Source: Nitrososphaerota archaeon (lineage in GTDB: Archaea; Thermoproteota; Nitrososphaeria; Conexivisphaerales; UBA164). Taken from it: 64,000 bases of DNA. A model generated the notes under the pieces. It was not told the DNA's origin and made no database searches. It saw only the letters and a program-made list of their open reading frames with translations. Numbering within the stretch: the first letter of the stretch is position 1; the number at the start of each line of letters is the position of its first letter. The stretch is from positions 1 to 64,000 of the forward strand of contig JAMCTX010000002.1 in NCBI GenBank assembly GCA_023381255.1. Direction: 5' to 3'. This document shows, piece by piece, positions 6,860 through 14,292 of the stretch. The position numbers and the translations under genes were made by a program.

Positions 6860-8856
6860 TTCTTGCATGCCTCCATGTGATTCAGTGCTTCAGCGATTGT
6901 TGTTGTCGCAAAGCCGCATTTCATGCACGTATAGAGCTTCACTTCTTTGCCTTCCACATCCTTTAGATATACCCTGTATCCGCTAAGTTGCCTCTCTTCC
7001 TGTTCTGTGCTATTGATAGCAAGATATGTGTCAATTGTACGAGCGATAACATATTTCTTGTTATCTTCCTGCAAGTTTGTGCCCGATCCGGCATTTGTGC
7101 CCGTTGTGCCCGTTGTTAACGGGGTTTGAGCGGGTATTTTATCGTCTTTTTTGACGTTGCCGTTATTTTCCTTTTTTGTTTCATTGACTTGGTGTTCAGG
7201 GTCAATGTTGTCTAAACTGCCTGTTTTTTGTTCTGTTTTCCCCTTATTGATGGGCACATCGGGCACTTTTGGCATATCGGGCACAATTGACTTTAACGCC
7301 AATAGCTCATCCTTAGACCATATATATCCGTGGACTGTACTGGGGCCATCTCTCCATTTGGTTACATGCCCAAACAACTGTTCCTTGATTATTGACCCAA
7401 CCCAGTGTGTCGATATTACCCGGTTGTCATTTCCAATAAGCTTGGTTTCAGATTGCTTGCCTGTCTTGTCGATATAAGGCATCATCTCATCCTTAAGCCT
7501 TGACCATATTTGTTCAAACGGCACCCTTATTTTGTCATTCTCATACGAATAGTTGCTTTCCTTTGACATATCGAAAATTATGTTAATTATTGCGGTAATT
7601 GCACTGTTCCCTGTTTCCTCGTCCTTTTCTTTTAGATATTCTTTTACAAATTCACGCATTTCCTGTTCAAGCTCCGGGGATATCATTTTTGCCAGCGTTA
7701 TTATTCCGCCAAAGTGTTCCCAATCTCGCCCTTCCTCTATCTGGGAATCTTCGTCAGGAACCTCAAAGCTTGCATAATTGGCAACTTTCCACAACAACAA
7801 ATCGTTCCTGATCTGGTTAAGATTGGCCATAACGGCTTTGTTCCTGTAAAGCTGGCTCCTCGGTTTCTTTGGTTTCCCATGAATGGCGCGAATGAACATG
7901 TATCTGTCCGAATCTGCGTCATCGCCATGCAGCTTGTTTGACCCGACTATCCTTGACCCGTATATATGAAAATTGCGGACAACCATCCTGTCATATTCCT
8001 TGTCACTTCTTGGAACGGTTGCGCCGGGTATATCCCCTTCTCTTGCTATTTCTCTCATTGTGTCGTTTGCCTTTTCAAATTCCCTGATAATGATAAGCGG
8101 CGCATATTCAATTTCCCATCCAAGCGTCCTGTATATTGCGGGTTCGCTCGGTGTTACACCGCTGAACGGCCTGTACCCGAGAGATTCTGAAATGATTTGC
8201 AACGTTGTCTTGCCTGACCTTCTTGCCCCTATCAACCACAGAAACACCGAACCTATGCTTCTTGTCAGCATGTATGAATGTATTATGTACAGCGAAAGGA
8301 ACTTGTGGAGCCTCGGGTCGGAGTAATAGAAATAATCCGTTACAATTGAATGCACCTCTTCGTAAACACTTTTCAAATCCGGGGATTTGTTCTGATTAAT
8401 ATATTCATTATTGTCGTCAAACGTGTAAGGCTTAATATACTGAACCGGATGCACCCTGACCGTGTTTGCGTCTATGTAGTCGGAGAACATATACTTCCCC
8501 TTTTCATAGTATATGAACATGTCCTTCCCGGCTGTCCTGATCGCCTCATAGCATGTGTCTCCGTCAACCCAGAACGGCACATAATACTTCTGTTTGACAA
8601 CGGATTCATTGACAAGCTCAGGCATTATGGTGGCAAAGTTCCTGATTATTTCGGCGCGGGCTTCCTTCTTAATACCTAAACGGTTCAGCGTCTTGTCAAT
8701 TGCGTCAAGATAATTTTCTATCGTTGATTCATGGCTAATAAGGAAACTGAACACCTGCCCGTTGACCTCTAACCTGAAAAGCAACCCGTCATTTGTGATC
8801 GTGACGGTGCCATAGTCCTTGATTTCATACTCCTTTTTCTTTGCATCAATAACCAT
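6856..8856 (-). CDS. Replication-type P-loop ATPase with C-terminal zinc finger
   Basis: 666 residues, the largest gene of the element. A central ATPase carries the Walker A motif GARRSGKT at 210-217, an acidic Walker-B-like strand (LIIIREFE) and a later Arg-rich segment. The architecture resembles plasmid and virus replicative helicases (DUF927/SF3/Rep-like), probably driving replication of the element; the exact family is uncertain. A long polar linker (about 530-610) leads to a C-terminal single finger with Cys644, Cys647, His660 and Cys664. The start overlaps the upstream gene by 11 bases. Confidence 0.65.
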   Translation of the reverse strand: MVIDAKKKEYEIKDYGTVTITNDGLLFRLEVNGQVFSFLISHESTIENYLDAIDKTLNRLGIKKEARAEIIRNFATIMPELVNESVVKQKYYVPFWVDGDTCYEAIRTAGKDMFIYYEKGKYMFSDYIDANTVRVHPVQYIKPYTFDDNNEYINQNKSPDLKSVYEEVHSIVTDYFYYSDPRLHKFLSLYIIHSYMLTRSIGSVFLWLIGARRSGKTTLQIISESLGYRPFSGVTPSEPAIYRTLGWEIEYAPLIIIREFEKANDTMREIAREGDIPGATVPRSDKEYDRMVVRNFHIYGSRIVGSNKLHGDDADSDRYMFIRAIHGKPKKPRSQLYRNKAVMANLNQIRNDLLLWKVANYASFEVPDEDSQIEEGRDWEHFGGIITLAKMISPELEQEMREFVKEYLKEKDEETGNSAITAIINIIFDMSKESNYSYENDKIRVPFEQIWSRLKDEMMPYIDKTGKQSETKLIGNDNRVISTHWVGSIIKEQLFGHVTKWRDGPSTVHGYIWSKDELLALKSIVPDMPKVPDVPINKGKTEQKTGSLDNIDPEHQVNETKKENNGNVKKDDKIPAQTPLTTGTTGTNAGSGTNLQEDNKKYVIARTIDTYLAINSTEQEERQLSGYRVYLKDVEGKEVKLYTCMKCGFATTTIAEALNHMEACKK

Positions 8857-9172
8857 GCTTGCTCAACCACACACCAACTTTTTGTTTCTGCCCTTCATGC
8901 TTCATTATTTCCGGCTTGGGATTATTCGACAGTTTCGAATTGATGCTTTGCCATGCAGTTCTTACCTTTTCAATTGCGTTTAACCGGTCATTAAAACCAT
9001 CTATCGAATCAAAGGCTTTCATGGCCACCAGGTCGCCTAACGGTATGTCAAATGGTTGCCCCGGATTGTAATTCCACCTTGTAGGTGTTCCGTTGAATTT
9101 TACCTTGATAAGGCCATATTCATTGATTTCTACTTCAATTGAATTCTGTCCGTAGAATATAGTTCTGTTCAT
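8846..9172 (-). CDS. Hypothetical protein, 108 aa
   Basis: Starts with beta strands (TIFYGQNSIEVEINEYGLI) followed by a helical half (FNDRLNAIEKVRTAWQSINS). Its N-terminal part resembles in style the first 60 residues of the ATPase encoded next (YGTVTITNDGLLFRLEV, with a small domain ending in a helix), so it may be a related small domain. No named family. It overlaps the ATPase gene by 11 bases. Confidence 0.5.
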   Translation of the reverse strand: MNRTIFYGQNSIEVEINEYGLIKVKFNGTPTRWNYNPGQPFDIPLGDLVAMKAFDSIDGFNDRLNAIEKVRTAWQSINSKLSNNPKPEIMKHEGQKQKVGVWLSKHGY

Positions 9173-9510
9173 TGCCCCATGACCTCCGCTATGTATTCAA
9201 GTGCTATTTCATCGCCTGCCTGCTTTGCTTCATTGATATTCTTCATGTTTGGAAAATTGTGAATTATCCTGTTTACGATTTCTGTCCATGCTTCGTTTGC
9301 ATCTATGCCCTTTCTCGCCAGCACCTGCAAGAATTTCTTTCTTATGTCGATCCTGCCGACAGGGCCGACGTAACAATTCTTGGTCTCCGCCTGCCACTTG
9401 TGGTGGATGTACCAGTATTGCCTGTTGCCGCGCGCAAGCACTACAAGCTCGCCTACGGCATCATGCTTCACGCAGTAGCCGTGCTTCACTGTTTTTTGCT
9501 CGGCGATCAA
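9169..9510 (-). CDS. Hypothetical protein, 113 aa
   Basis: Contains His and Cys residues in the first half (HGYCVKHD, YIHHKWQAETKNCYVGPVGR) and a helical second half. The segment RQYWYIHHKW...YVGPVG resembles short DNA-binding domains seen in integrase-like or plasmid proteins, but this is weak. Both ends overlap neighbours by 4 bases. Confidence 0.5.
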   Translation of the reverse strand: MIAEQKTVKHGYCVKHDAVGELVVLARGNRQYWYIHHKWQAETKNCYVGPVGRIDIRKKFLQVLARKGIDANEAWTEIVNRIIHNFPNMKNINEAKQAGDEIALEYIAEVMGQ

Positions 9511-9752
9511 TGATACATGCCTCCCTGTTTTCCCTGAGGTTGCTTCACAAGGCCCTGCGGAACCTGGGCCAATCTCACCACGTTTGTAGTTTGCACCGCG
9601 TAGATTGGAATCCCGGTGTTCGGGTCGTTGCCCATCCTCATTACGCCGGCTATCTCCATTTTCACCTTCAGCACAGTGCCGTCCTTGAGCTTCAGCGTGA
9701 CCCAGTGGTCCGCCCCTTCATCGGCAAAGTCAACCAATTCAGGCGCGCTCAT
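9507..9752 (-). CDS. Small beta-barrel-like protein, 81 aa
   Basis: Consists of strands typical of a small Sm/OB-like barrel (HWVTLKLKDGTVLKVKME, then GVMRMGNDPNTGIPIYAVQ and TNVVRL). The GNDPNTGxPIY segment looks like a conserved archaeal signature, though I cannot name the family. Possibly nucleic-acid binding. Gln/Gly-rich C-terminal tail. Confidence 0.5.
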   Translation of the reverse strand: MSAPELVDFADEGADHWVTLKLKDGTVLKVKMEIAGVMRMGNDPNTGIPIYAVQTTNVVRLAQVPQGLVKQPQGKQGGMYH

Positions 9753-9991
9753 ATTTTTGCCTCCGCCTTCATTTTCTTATACAGTTCAAGCGCGCCAATT
9801 TCGGCCGCTTCAATATAACCGTGCTTATGCTCTATTCGTGAAGCGAAAGAATAATGTATTGAATGCTCAAATTTGCGGCGCAAACTGTCTATTTGGTTGC
9901 ATGTTTCGTTGTCTAAGCAGTCGAAATTCTCAAGAATGTCTATGAGGAAATCTATTTCATCCGTTTCTAAGCTGACCCTAATTTTACTCAT
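9749..9991 (-). CDS. Hypothetical helical protein, 80 aa
   Basis: Mostly helical and acidic near the start (EIDFLIDILENFDCLDNE), ending with ELYKKMKAEAKI. Two Cys occur without a partner motif. Function unknown; supported by 4-base overlaps on both sides. Confidence 0.45.
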   Translation of the reverse strand: MSKIRVSLETDEIDFLIDILENFDCLDNETCNQIDSLRRKFEHSIHYSFASRIEHKHGYIEAAEIGALELYKKMKAEAKI

Positions 9992-10368
9992 TCCTGCACC
10001 ACTTCCTCCTCTGTTTTGGGAACGAATGAATCCGGCACCCTGTATTTGATTTTATACATGTCATGCCATATGCGTGAAACACAATGGCTTGTGTCTAATT
10101 TGTCGATGGCCTTATGAACCAGGCGCGCTCCCCTCGTTTTATAGTCAAATATTATTGGGTACGGTATGAACAACGCCCTCTGGTAATTGCTTTCATCCGT
10201 AAAGTATAACCCCAATAGCCAGTAGTACCTGTCATCATTGATTTCGCATTCATCAAATTTATCTATGAGAACATATAGAGACTGTTCTAAGATATCACGC
10301 TCTTTAAGCAGCACCGCCGTGTCAAAGAACAGCTTGTTTTTTAGGTATAGGTATCCTTTTTGTTTCAT
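9988..10368 (-). CDS. Hypothetical protein, 126 aa
   Basis: Helical N-terminus (YLKNKLFFDTAVLLKERDILEQS by composition) and aromatic-rich middle (DDRYYWLLGLYFTDE). No motif or membrane segment. Ends with EEEVVQE. Unknown; held in the operon by 4-base overlaps. Confidence 0.45.
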   Translation of the reverse strand: MKQKGYLYLKNKLFFDTAVLLKERDILEQSLYVLIDKFDECEINDDRYYWLLGLYFTDESNYQRALFIPYPIIFDYKTRGARLVHKAIDKLDTSHCVSRIWHDMYKIKYRVPDSFVPKTEEEVVQE

Positions 10369-10841
10369 ATTTGCGCCACCTCCACAAGCCTCAGCACGCG
10401 ATCCGCAAGCCTGGGGTAGGTCTTTGACGTGTAGTGCGCCAAAGTCTGCATGTATGCTTCATCGCAAAGGTCGCAAAGGTATCCGTGTATCCTGCCGCTG
10501 ACTACGTGAATGTTGACATGGTAGCCGCCCCTTTCCAGGGTGAATTCGTGCCCGCATAGCTCACACGCTTGGGGCTTATATTGAATTGCCGCCGAAAGCA
10601 TGAATTCCTCTGACGGGAATCCCGCATTCTGCCTCCAGTCAAGCGGGAACGGGTTCCTTATCAAATCCCCTGAAATGCGCTGGTAGTAATACCACGTGTT
10701 CTTGATTAGCTGCGTCGGCTCGTTGTAGAACATGCATGCAATTTCAAAAGGCACGTAATTGTGGTCCACCACCTCCGCGCGCCTGTAAGCGTCATTCTTG
10801 GCCTTTAACGGTCTCCACGGCAGGCTTTCGATGTTGGTCAT
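10365..10841 (-). CDS. Recombination endonuclease VII-like zinc protein
   Basis: 158 residues. The second half has Cys93/Cys96 (CELCG), His108 and His112 (YHVNIHVVSGRIHG) and Cys123/Cys126 (CDLC). This order, CxxC-HVxxH-SGxxxG-LCxxC, matches endonuclease VII/HNH-type proteins of phages. However, the usual catalytic HVDH is replaced by HVNI-H, so catalysis is uncertain. It may resolve branched DNA, or be a nuclease partner for other systems in this operon. Three genes separate it from the Tas-like gene. Confidence 0.55.
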   Translation of the reverse strand: MTNIESLPWRPLKAKNDAYRRAEVVDHNYVPFEIACMFYNEPTQLIKNTWYYYQRISGDLIRNPFPLDWRQNAGFPSEEFMLSAAIQYKPQACELCGHEFTLERGGYHVNIHVVSGRIHGYLCDLCDEAYMQTLAHYTSKTYPRLADRVLRLVEVAQI

Positions 10842-11095
10842 TGCATGTGAACCTCCTTAGAAATGGAATCAGGCTGAATTTCATCTGTAATTTCGTGTGT
10901 ATATTCCACCTTTGCAGAAACGTATTTGACCCAATCTTCTACAACTATTCCATTTTTGTTCCTGATCTCTATTTCGTAATCCTGTATGTTCCATTTGTAA
11001 TATTCGCTGCTGTATGCATGCATCGTTGTTCCGTCATATATTTCGAGAACCATTCCAATCAGTTTTATTTTTTTGTATGTTTGTTCAGGGTTCAT
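10838..11095 (-). CDS. Hypothetical protein, 85 aa
   Basis: The start MNPEQTYKKIKLI (11095) overlaps the upstream stop by 4 bases, favoured over the frame start at 11122. Beta-rich (IKLIGMVLEIYDGTTMHAYS, YEIEIRNKNGIVVEDW), no recognised domain. Confidence 0.45.
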   Translation of the reverse strand: MNPEQTYKKIKLIGMVLEIYDGTTMHAYSSEYYKWNIQDYEIEIRNKNGIVVEDWVKYVSAKVEYTHEITDEIQPDSISKEVHMQ

Positions 11096-11382
11096 TGCTT
11101 GCAGCCTCCTTTTAAAAACCATTCTAAAGCGTCAATCTTTCCGCAGATGTACATTTCTTTTGCAAAGTCAGTTCCGGGGGTCGAGCTTCGCAAGATTTTA
11201 TACTCCCTTTCCAACGCCATTTCAGCCTGCCAATCGTCGCGAAATTTGAGAGATTCGTTTAAACCGTCGATCCACCCCTTGTATTCTTGCTCCCCTTCGG
11301 GCGCGGGAAGCGCGCTTTGGTAGTCTTGCAGGTTTTTACCCACATTGCCTATTAATTTGTTTATTTCGCTTTCGCTTCTCAT
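11092..11382 (-). CDS. Hypothetical helical protein, 96 aa
   Basis: Helical, with two helices around a Pro-rich turn (LPAPEGEQEYKGWIDGLNES) and the end EWFLKGGCKQ. No family recognised. Flanked by 4-base overlaps; its position directly after the Tas-like and 111-aa genes is the only functional clue. Confidence 0.45.
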   Translation of the reverse strand: MRSESEINKLIGNVGKNLQDYQSALPAPEGEQEYKGWIDGLNESLKFRDDWQAEMALEREYKILRSSTPGTDFAKEMYICGKIDALEWFLKGGCKQ

Positions 11383-11714
11383 TGTTCAATTGCCTCCTTT
11401 CTTACGATGAATATTCTCTGGGCTCCTATCGCCCCAAGCACATTCACGCTTCCCCTTCCCCGATATTTTTCAAAGTCGTGGCTGTATTTGCTTGCGAATA
11501 AACAAAAATCGTCGGTATCCAAGCCGGGATTGTTTTTGAAATAATCGGCGACACTCCTGATTAAGCCCCTGAATTCATCAACTTTCAATTTCATTTCAAT
11601 TGGCAGTGTCAGCACTATTCTTGTTGATGCTTCATAAAGCAGGAGATACGGCACTGCTGACTGCTTCATTGTGGTTTGGTTCGTTAATTTATTTTCGATT
11701 TCCGATAACTTCAT
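11379..11714 (-). CDS. Hypothetical protein, 111 aa
   Basis: Starts with a helix (MKLSEIENKLTNQ), then alternating strands and helices (YLLLYEASTRIVLTLPIEMK). No motif recognised. It is the gene immediately after the Tas-like gene, with a 4-base overlap, so it would be translationally coupled to it and is a candidate accessory factor. Confidence 0.45.
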   Translation of the reverse strand: MKLSEIENKLTNQTTMKQSAVPYLLLYEASTRIVLTLPIEMKLKVDEFRGLIRSVADYFKNNPGLDTDDFCLFASKYSHDFEKYRGRGSVNVLGAIGAQRIFIVRKEAIEQ

Positions 11715-12562
11715 TGCTTATTCTCCTCCTTGGTGTGGTTCAGGATCGCAACCGCGTATGGTTCATCCGGCGGCTGCCCGTTGACTTTACGCCAGTTTTC
11801 GTAATAGTCTGCGAGGAAGCGTTTAATCATCTTGCGCATAGCCCTCCTGTGCGCATGGAGCGGTGGCGACTTGCACCTGCCTACAATCCAGGCCTTTTGT
11901 TCCTTATCCCAGATTATTTCTGTGTAATTGGGGTTTTCGTGCATTTCAAGCACGCGCTTCTTCTCTTCGTCGTATATCTTCCTGTACGGCTGTGTCCTCT
12001 TTTTTAGCAGTGAATCGCCGACTTTCCAGCAAAAAGTCCTGAAATCGGGGTTGTAGTTGATTCTTCTGCCTTTCATCGGTTTTACGGTGTGCCCGTCAAC
12101 CGGCGCAAGACCGGCGTATTTCCATATCGAGCTCGCATGGTGGACTTTGGTCATGTCGATGTAGTATATCAGGCCCGCAGACAGGACAGGCCCAAGCCCC
12201 TTGATATATTTAAGGTATTGCTGGTAAATCGGCACCGTGCCGATCCAGTCCATCATAAGCGGCTTGTATTTCTCCTCGAATTTCTTCTCCTCTTTTGCCA
12301 CGTTGAGCAGGTTGTTGATGTATTCGTATTCCTCGGCTGCTATCTTGCCCTCGTTCTTGAGCCTCAGCAATATCCCAGGCAGCTTTTTGTCGGCGTACTT
12401 GTCGGCAAAGTCCTTTTCGTCCTTCTTCTTCTCAACTTCACGCAGGCTCTTACCTTCAGCCCTTGCCTTGATTATCGCCCTTATCCTGTTCATTGAGCGT
12501 ATGCGCAGGTCCTGGTGGTCATAGTATGACTGTATTGCGAGGTAACCTTCATCGTCCAGCAA
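11711..12562 (-). CDS. Tas-like protein: Nop / IS110 Transposase_20-like domain, no nuclease domain
   Basis: 283 residues. The first 110 are helical and charged, with coiled-coil character (about 35-100). Residues 118-200 hold a helix-hairpin-helix (GLGPVLSAGLI, 122-132) followed by SSIWKYAGLAP and KGRRINYNPDF. That is the arrangement of the C-terminal domain of IS110 transposases, which is related to the Nop domain of box C/D proteins. No N-terminal DEDD/RuvC domain is present, and the IS110 catalytic Ser region reads GHTVKP, so it should not be an active transposase. A helical basic C-terminus follows. The gene lies 30 bases from a tandem interspaced array, as tas genes do. The TTG start is set by a strong Shine-Dalgarno. 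Confidence 0.7.
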   Translation of the reverse strand: MLDDEGYLAIQSYYDHQDLRIRSMNRIRAIIKARAEGKSLREVEKKKDEKDFADKYADKKLPGILLRLKNEGKIAAEEYEYINNLLNVAKEEKKFEEKYKPLMMDWIGTVPIYQQYLKYIKGLGPVLSAGLIYYIDMTKVHHASSIWKYAGLAPVDGHTVKPMKGRRINYNPDFRTFCWKVGDSLLKKRTQPYRKIYDEEKKRVLEMHENPNYTEIIWDKEQKAWIVGRCKSPPLHAHRRAMRKMIKRFLADYYENWRKVNGQPPDEPYAVAILNHTKEENKQ

Positions 12563-12565
12563 GGC

Positions 12566-13645
12566 TCAGGCACCTCCTGCGCACGGAAAGAATGGGTATC
12601 TTTTGCGATTTGGCTCGCTACGTCTCGCTGGATATCTCCGGTCTTTTGGCTCGCTAGGGCTATCTGGATATCTGACATTTGATGGCTCGCTAGGCCTTAA
12701 TGGGTATCTAGCGCATTCTGGCTCGCTGGTGAGATTTGGGTAACTCGCATTTAGTGGCTCGCTAAATGTACTTGGGTATCTTTTTCGTTCAAGCTCGCTT
12801 CTGGAGAATGGATATCTTTCTGACTTTGGCTCGCTGTTTTTAGATGGATAGCTTACTATAATTGGCTCGCTAACTTCAGTTGGATATCTTTTCGTAAATG
12901 GCTCACTGATGCACAATGGGCATCTTTTTATTATTGGCTCGCTTGATTTTGCTGGGTATCTGGAGTTTGATGGCTCGCTAGTTATTGATGGATATCTTGC
13001 AAACATTGGCTCGCTAACTATTTTTGGGTATCTTGCGGTCCTTGGCTCGCTATTACCAAATGGGTACCTTACACACTCTGGCTCGCTGTTGACCCCTGGA
13101 TATCTCTTTTTTTTAGGCTCGCTATTTATCGCAGGGTATCTTGCAAGACCTGACCCGCTGAATGCAACTGGGCAACTTGGATCATACGGCTCGCTAACGA
13201 AATATGGGCATCTTTCATAAAATGGCTCGCTAGCCTTTAATGGGTATCTTCGATAACATGGCTCGCTTTCTATAATTGGGCATCTTTGGTCAATTGGCTC
13301 GCTATCTTTCAATGGATAACTTGCGGAGAGTGGCTCGCTAGGCGTATCTGGGTATCTTGCTTCATGTGGCTCGCTGACCGAGTTTGGGTAACTTTTGACA
13401 GTTAGCTCGCTACATAGATGGCTCGCTATGAGGCTGTGGGTATCTTCCCCGCAGTGGCTCGCTACTAACTGATGGGTATCTTTAGTTTTATGGCTCGCTT
13501 CATACAATTGGGTATCTTCTTCATAATGGCTCGCTATAATAGATTGGATGTCTTTTAGGTGATGACCCACTGGATAACATTGGGTATCTTTGCCTTTCTG
13601 GCCCGCTTCATACAATTGGGTATCTAACCCCTGTCCGCCATTCAT
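12566..13645 (-). CDS. Open frame across the array (12-residue repeat protein or incidental)
   Basis: A 359-codon frame runs through the whole array. The ATG overlaps the upstream stop by 4 bases (13642-13645) and the stop lies 3 bases before the Tas-like start. It reads x-ASH-x-DTQ type repeats for about 75 residues, then, after the 16-base step at 13403-13418, SEP-xxx-RYP-xxx repeats to the end. Frame openness over some 138 spacer codons suggests it may be translated, or that ribosome passage is needed. The boxes, however, persist across the frame change, so the peptide is unlikely to be the conserved product. Confidence 0.35.
   Translation of the reverse strand: MNGGQGLDTQLYEAGQKGKDTQCYPVGHHLKDIQSIIASHYEEDTQLYEASHKTKDTHQLVASHCGEDTHSLIASHLCSELTVKSYPNSVSEPHEARYPDTPSEPLSASYPLKDSEPIDQRCPIIESEPCYRRYPLKASEPFYERCPYFVSEPYDPSCPVAFSGSGLARYPAINSEPKKKRYPGVNSEPECVRYPFGNSEPRTARYPKIVSEPMFARYPSITSEPSNSRYPAKSSEPIIKRCPLCISEPFTKRYPTEVSEPIIVSYPSKNSEPKSERYPFSRSELERKRYPSTFSEPLNASYPNLTSEPECARYPLRPSEPSNVRYPDSPSEPKDRRYPARRSEPNRKRYPFFPCAGGA
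12571..12578 (-). promoter_or_regulatory. Strong Shine-Dalgarno deciding the TTG start of the Tas-like gene
   Basis: On the minus strand this reads AGGAGGTG, followed eight bases later by the TTG at 12562. Most other genes in the operon rely on start/stop overlaps. Here an independent ribosome site follows the array, so the protein does not depend on translation of the array. Confidence 0.65.
12593..13625 (-). repeat. TIGR-like tandem interspaced array: 58 nine-base boxes, 57 spacers
   Basis: Read on the plus strand, box A is TGGCTCGCT (21 of 29 copies exact) and box B is TGGGTATCT (12 of 29 exact, 6 more TGGATATCT). They alternate A-spacer-B-spacer. Box-to-box distance is 18 bases at 56 of 57 steps and 16 at one step (A at 13403 to A at 13419, where a B is missing). 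Spacers are 9 bases and essentially unrelated; one, TCATACAAT, occurs twice (13500 and 13608). The full unit of 36 bases with two 9-base spacers equals the published size of TIGR units and tigRNAs. Transcription with the operon would give the minus-strand forms AGCGAGCCA and AGATACCCA. Confidence 0.85.
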
Positions 13646-14292
13646 TGCTTTGCCCTCCTCCTCAGATATTTGTTATCGGTCGTGAATTCTTCCCCGCCGT
13701 GAATGTATTTTTTGTCCGGCGCGGTTTCAATCAGTGCTAATAGTGTCTCAACTTCAGGTATTTTTGATCCGTCCTTGTTAAGTGTGTAGGCCCATAAACT
13801 TCCGTCGTTGTTTTTGTTCCACTTGATACGGTTTATCATTTCGCCAATGTCGTCAGTTTCCTGCCTTTGCTCTATAAATTCCTCAGCGGACACTTCACCG
13901 CCACCTACCAGGTTGCTTATGGCCCTGTTAATTGCCCTTGTAGCGGCTTTGGTCTCTATATTGTGGACAGTTGCGGCAATGGCTCCTGAAAATTCGCTGC
14001 TGTCGCACGCCCCTATCTCTTCAGAAACCCTTCCCGATGGGGCGGTTGCCTTTGCCCTTGCCCTGACTATGTATATTCCATCCCGCGTTTCGTGTTCGAT
14101 TGAAGTTATTTCCACAGAAATGTTAAAAGCGAGGGCGATCTTGCGCCAGCCCGACCTCTTGATGTAGCGTTTTCCCGAAATGGTCACCGTGTCGTTGTCG
14201 TCAAGCAGCCTGGTCTTGAGCTGCTGGAATGCCTGCATGCTTTCCACCGCTTGAGCTACGTTAGGCATTACAACCGCAATGTCGTCAGTCAA
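13642..14292 (-). CDS. Rad52/Erf-like single-strand annealing protein (tentative)
   Basis: 216 residues. The segment SGKRYIKRSGWRKIALAFNI, the strand-rich region with RVSEEIGACDSSEF, and ETKAATRAINRAISNLVGGGEVSAEE resemble annealing proteins of viruses and archaeal elements. In these a beta-hairpin core precedes a helix with conserved A-x-TRAxxRA. The likely role is recombination-dependent replication of the element. It directly precedes the array, with a 4-base overlap into the frame that crosses it. Confidence 0.55.
   Translation of the reverse strand: MTDDIAVVMPNVAQAVESMQAFQQLKTRLLDDNDTVTISGKRYIKRSGWRKIALAFNISVEITSIEHETRDGIYIVRARAKATAPSGRVSEEIGACDSSEFSGAIAATVHNIETKAATRAINRAISNLVGGGEVSAEEFIEQRQETDDIGEMINRIKWNKNNDGSLWAYTLNKDGSKIPEVETLLALIETAPDKKYIHGGEEFTTDNKYLRRRAKQ

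Noticed and set aside
11711..12562. Intact IS110-type insertion sequence
   Set aside because: No N-terminal DEDD domain, no catalytic Ser motif, no flanking non-coding ends; the gene is locked in an operon by overlaps.
12909..13220. Plus-strand gene inside the array
   Set aside because: Its apparent GSL/GYL repeats are only the complement of the array boxes; no start signal or upstream promoter.
12593..13625. CRISPR array
   Set aside because: Repeats and spacers are 9 bases each and two different repeat boxes alternate; CRISPR repeats are longer and uniform, and there are no cas genes nearby.
12593..13625. Iteron-type replication origin or centromere
   Set aside because: Two alternating boxes with fully variable spacers, and an 18-base step that is not a whole number of helical turns, fit a guide array better than protein-binding iterons, although this is not excluded.
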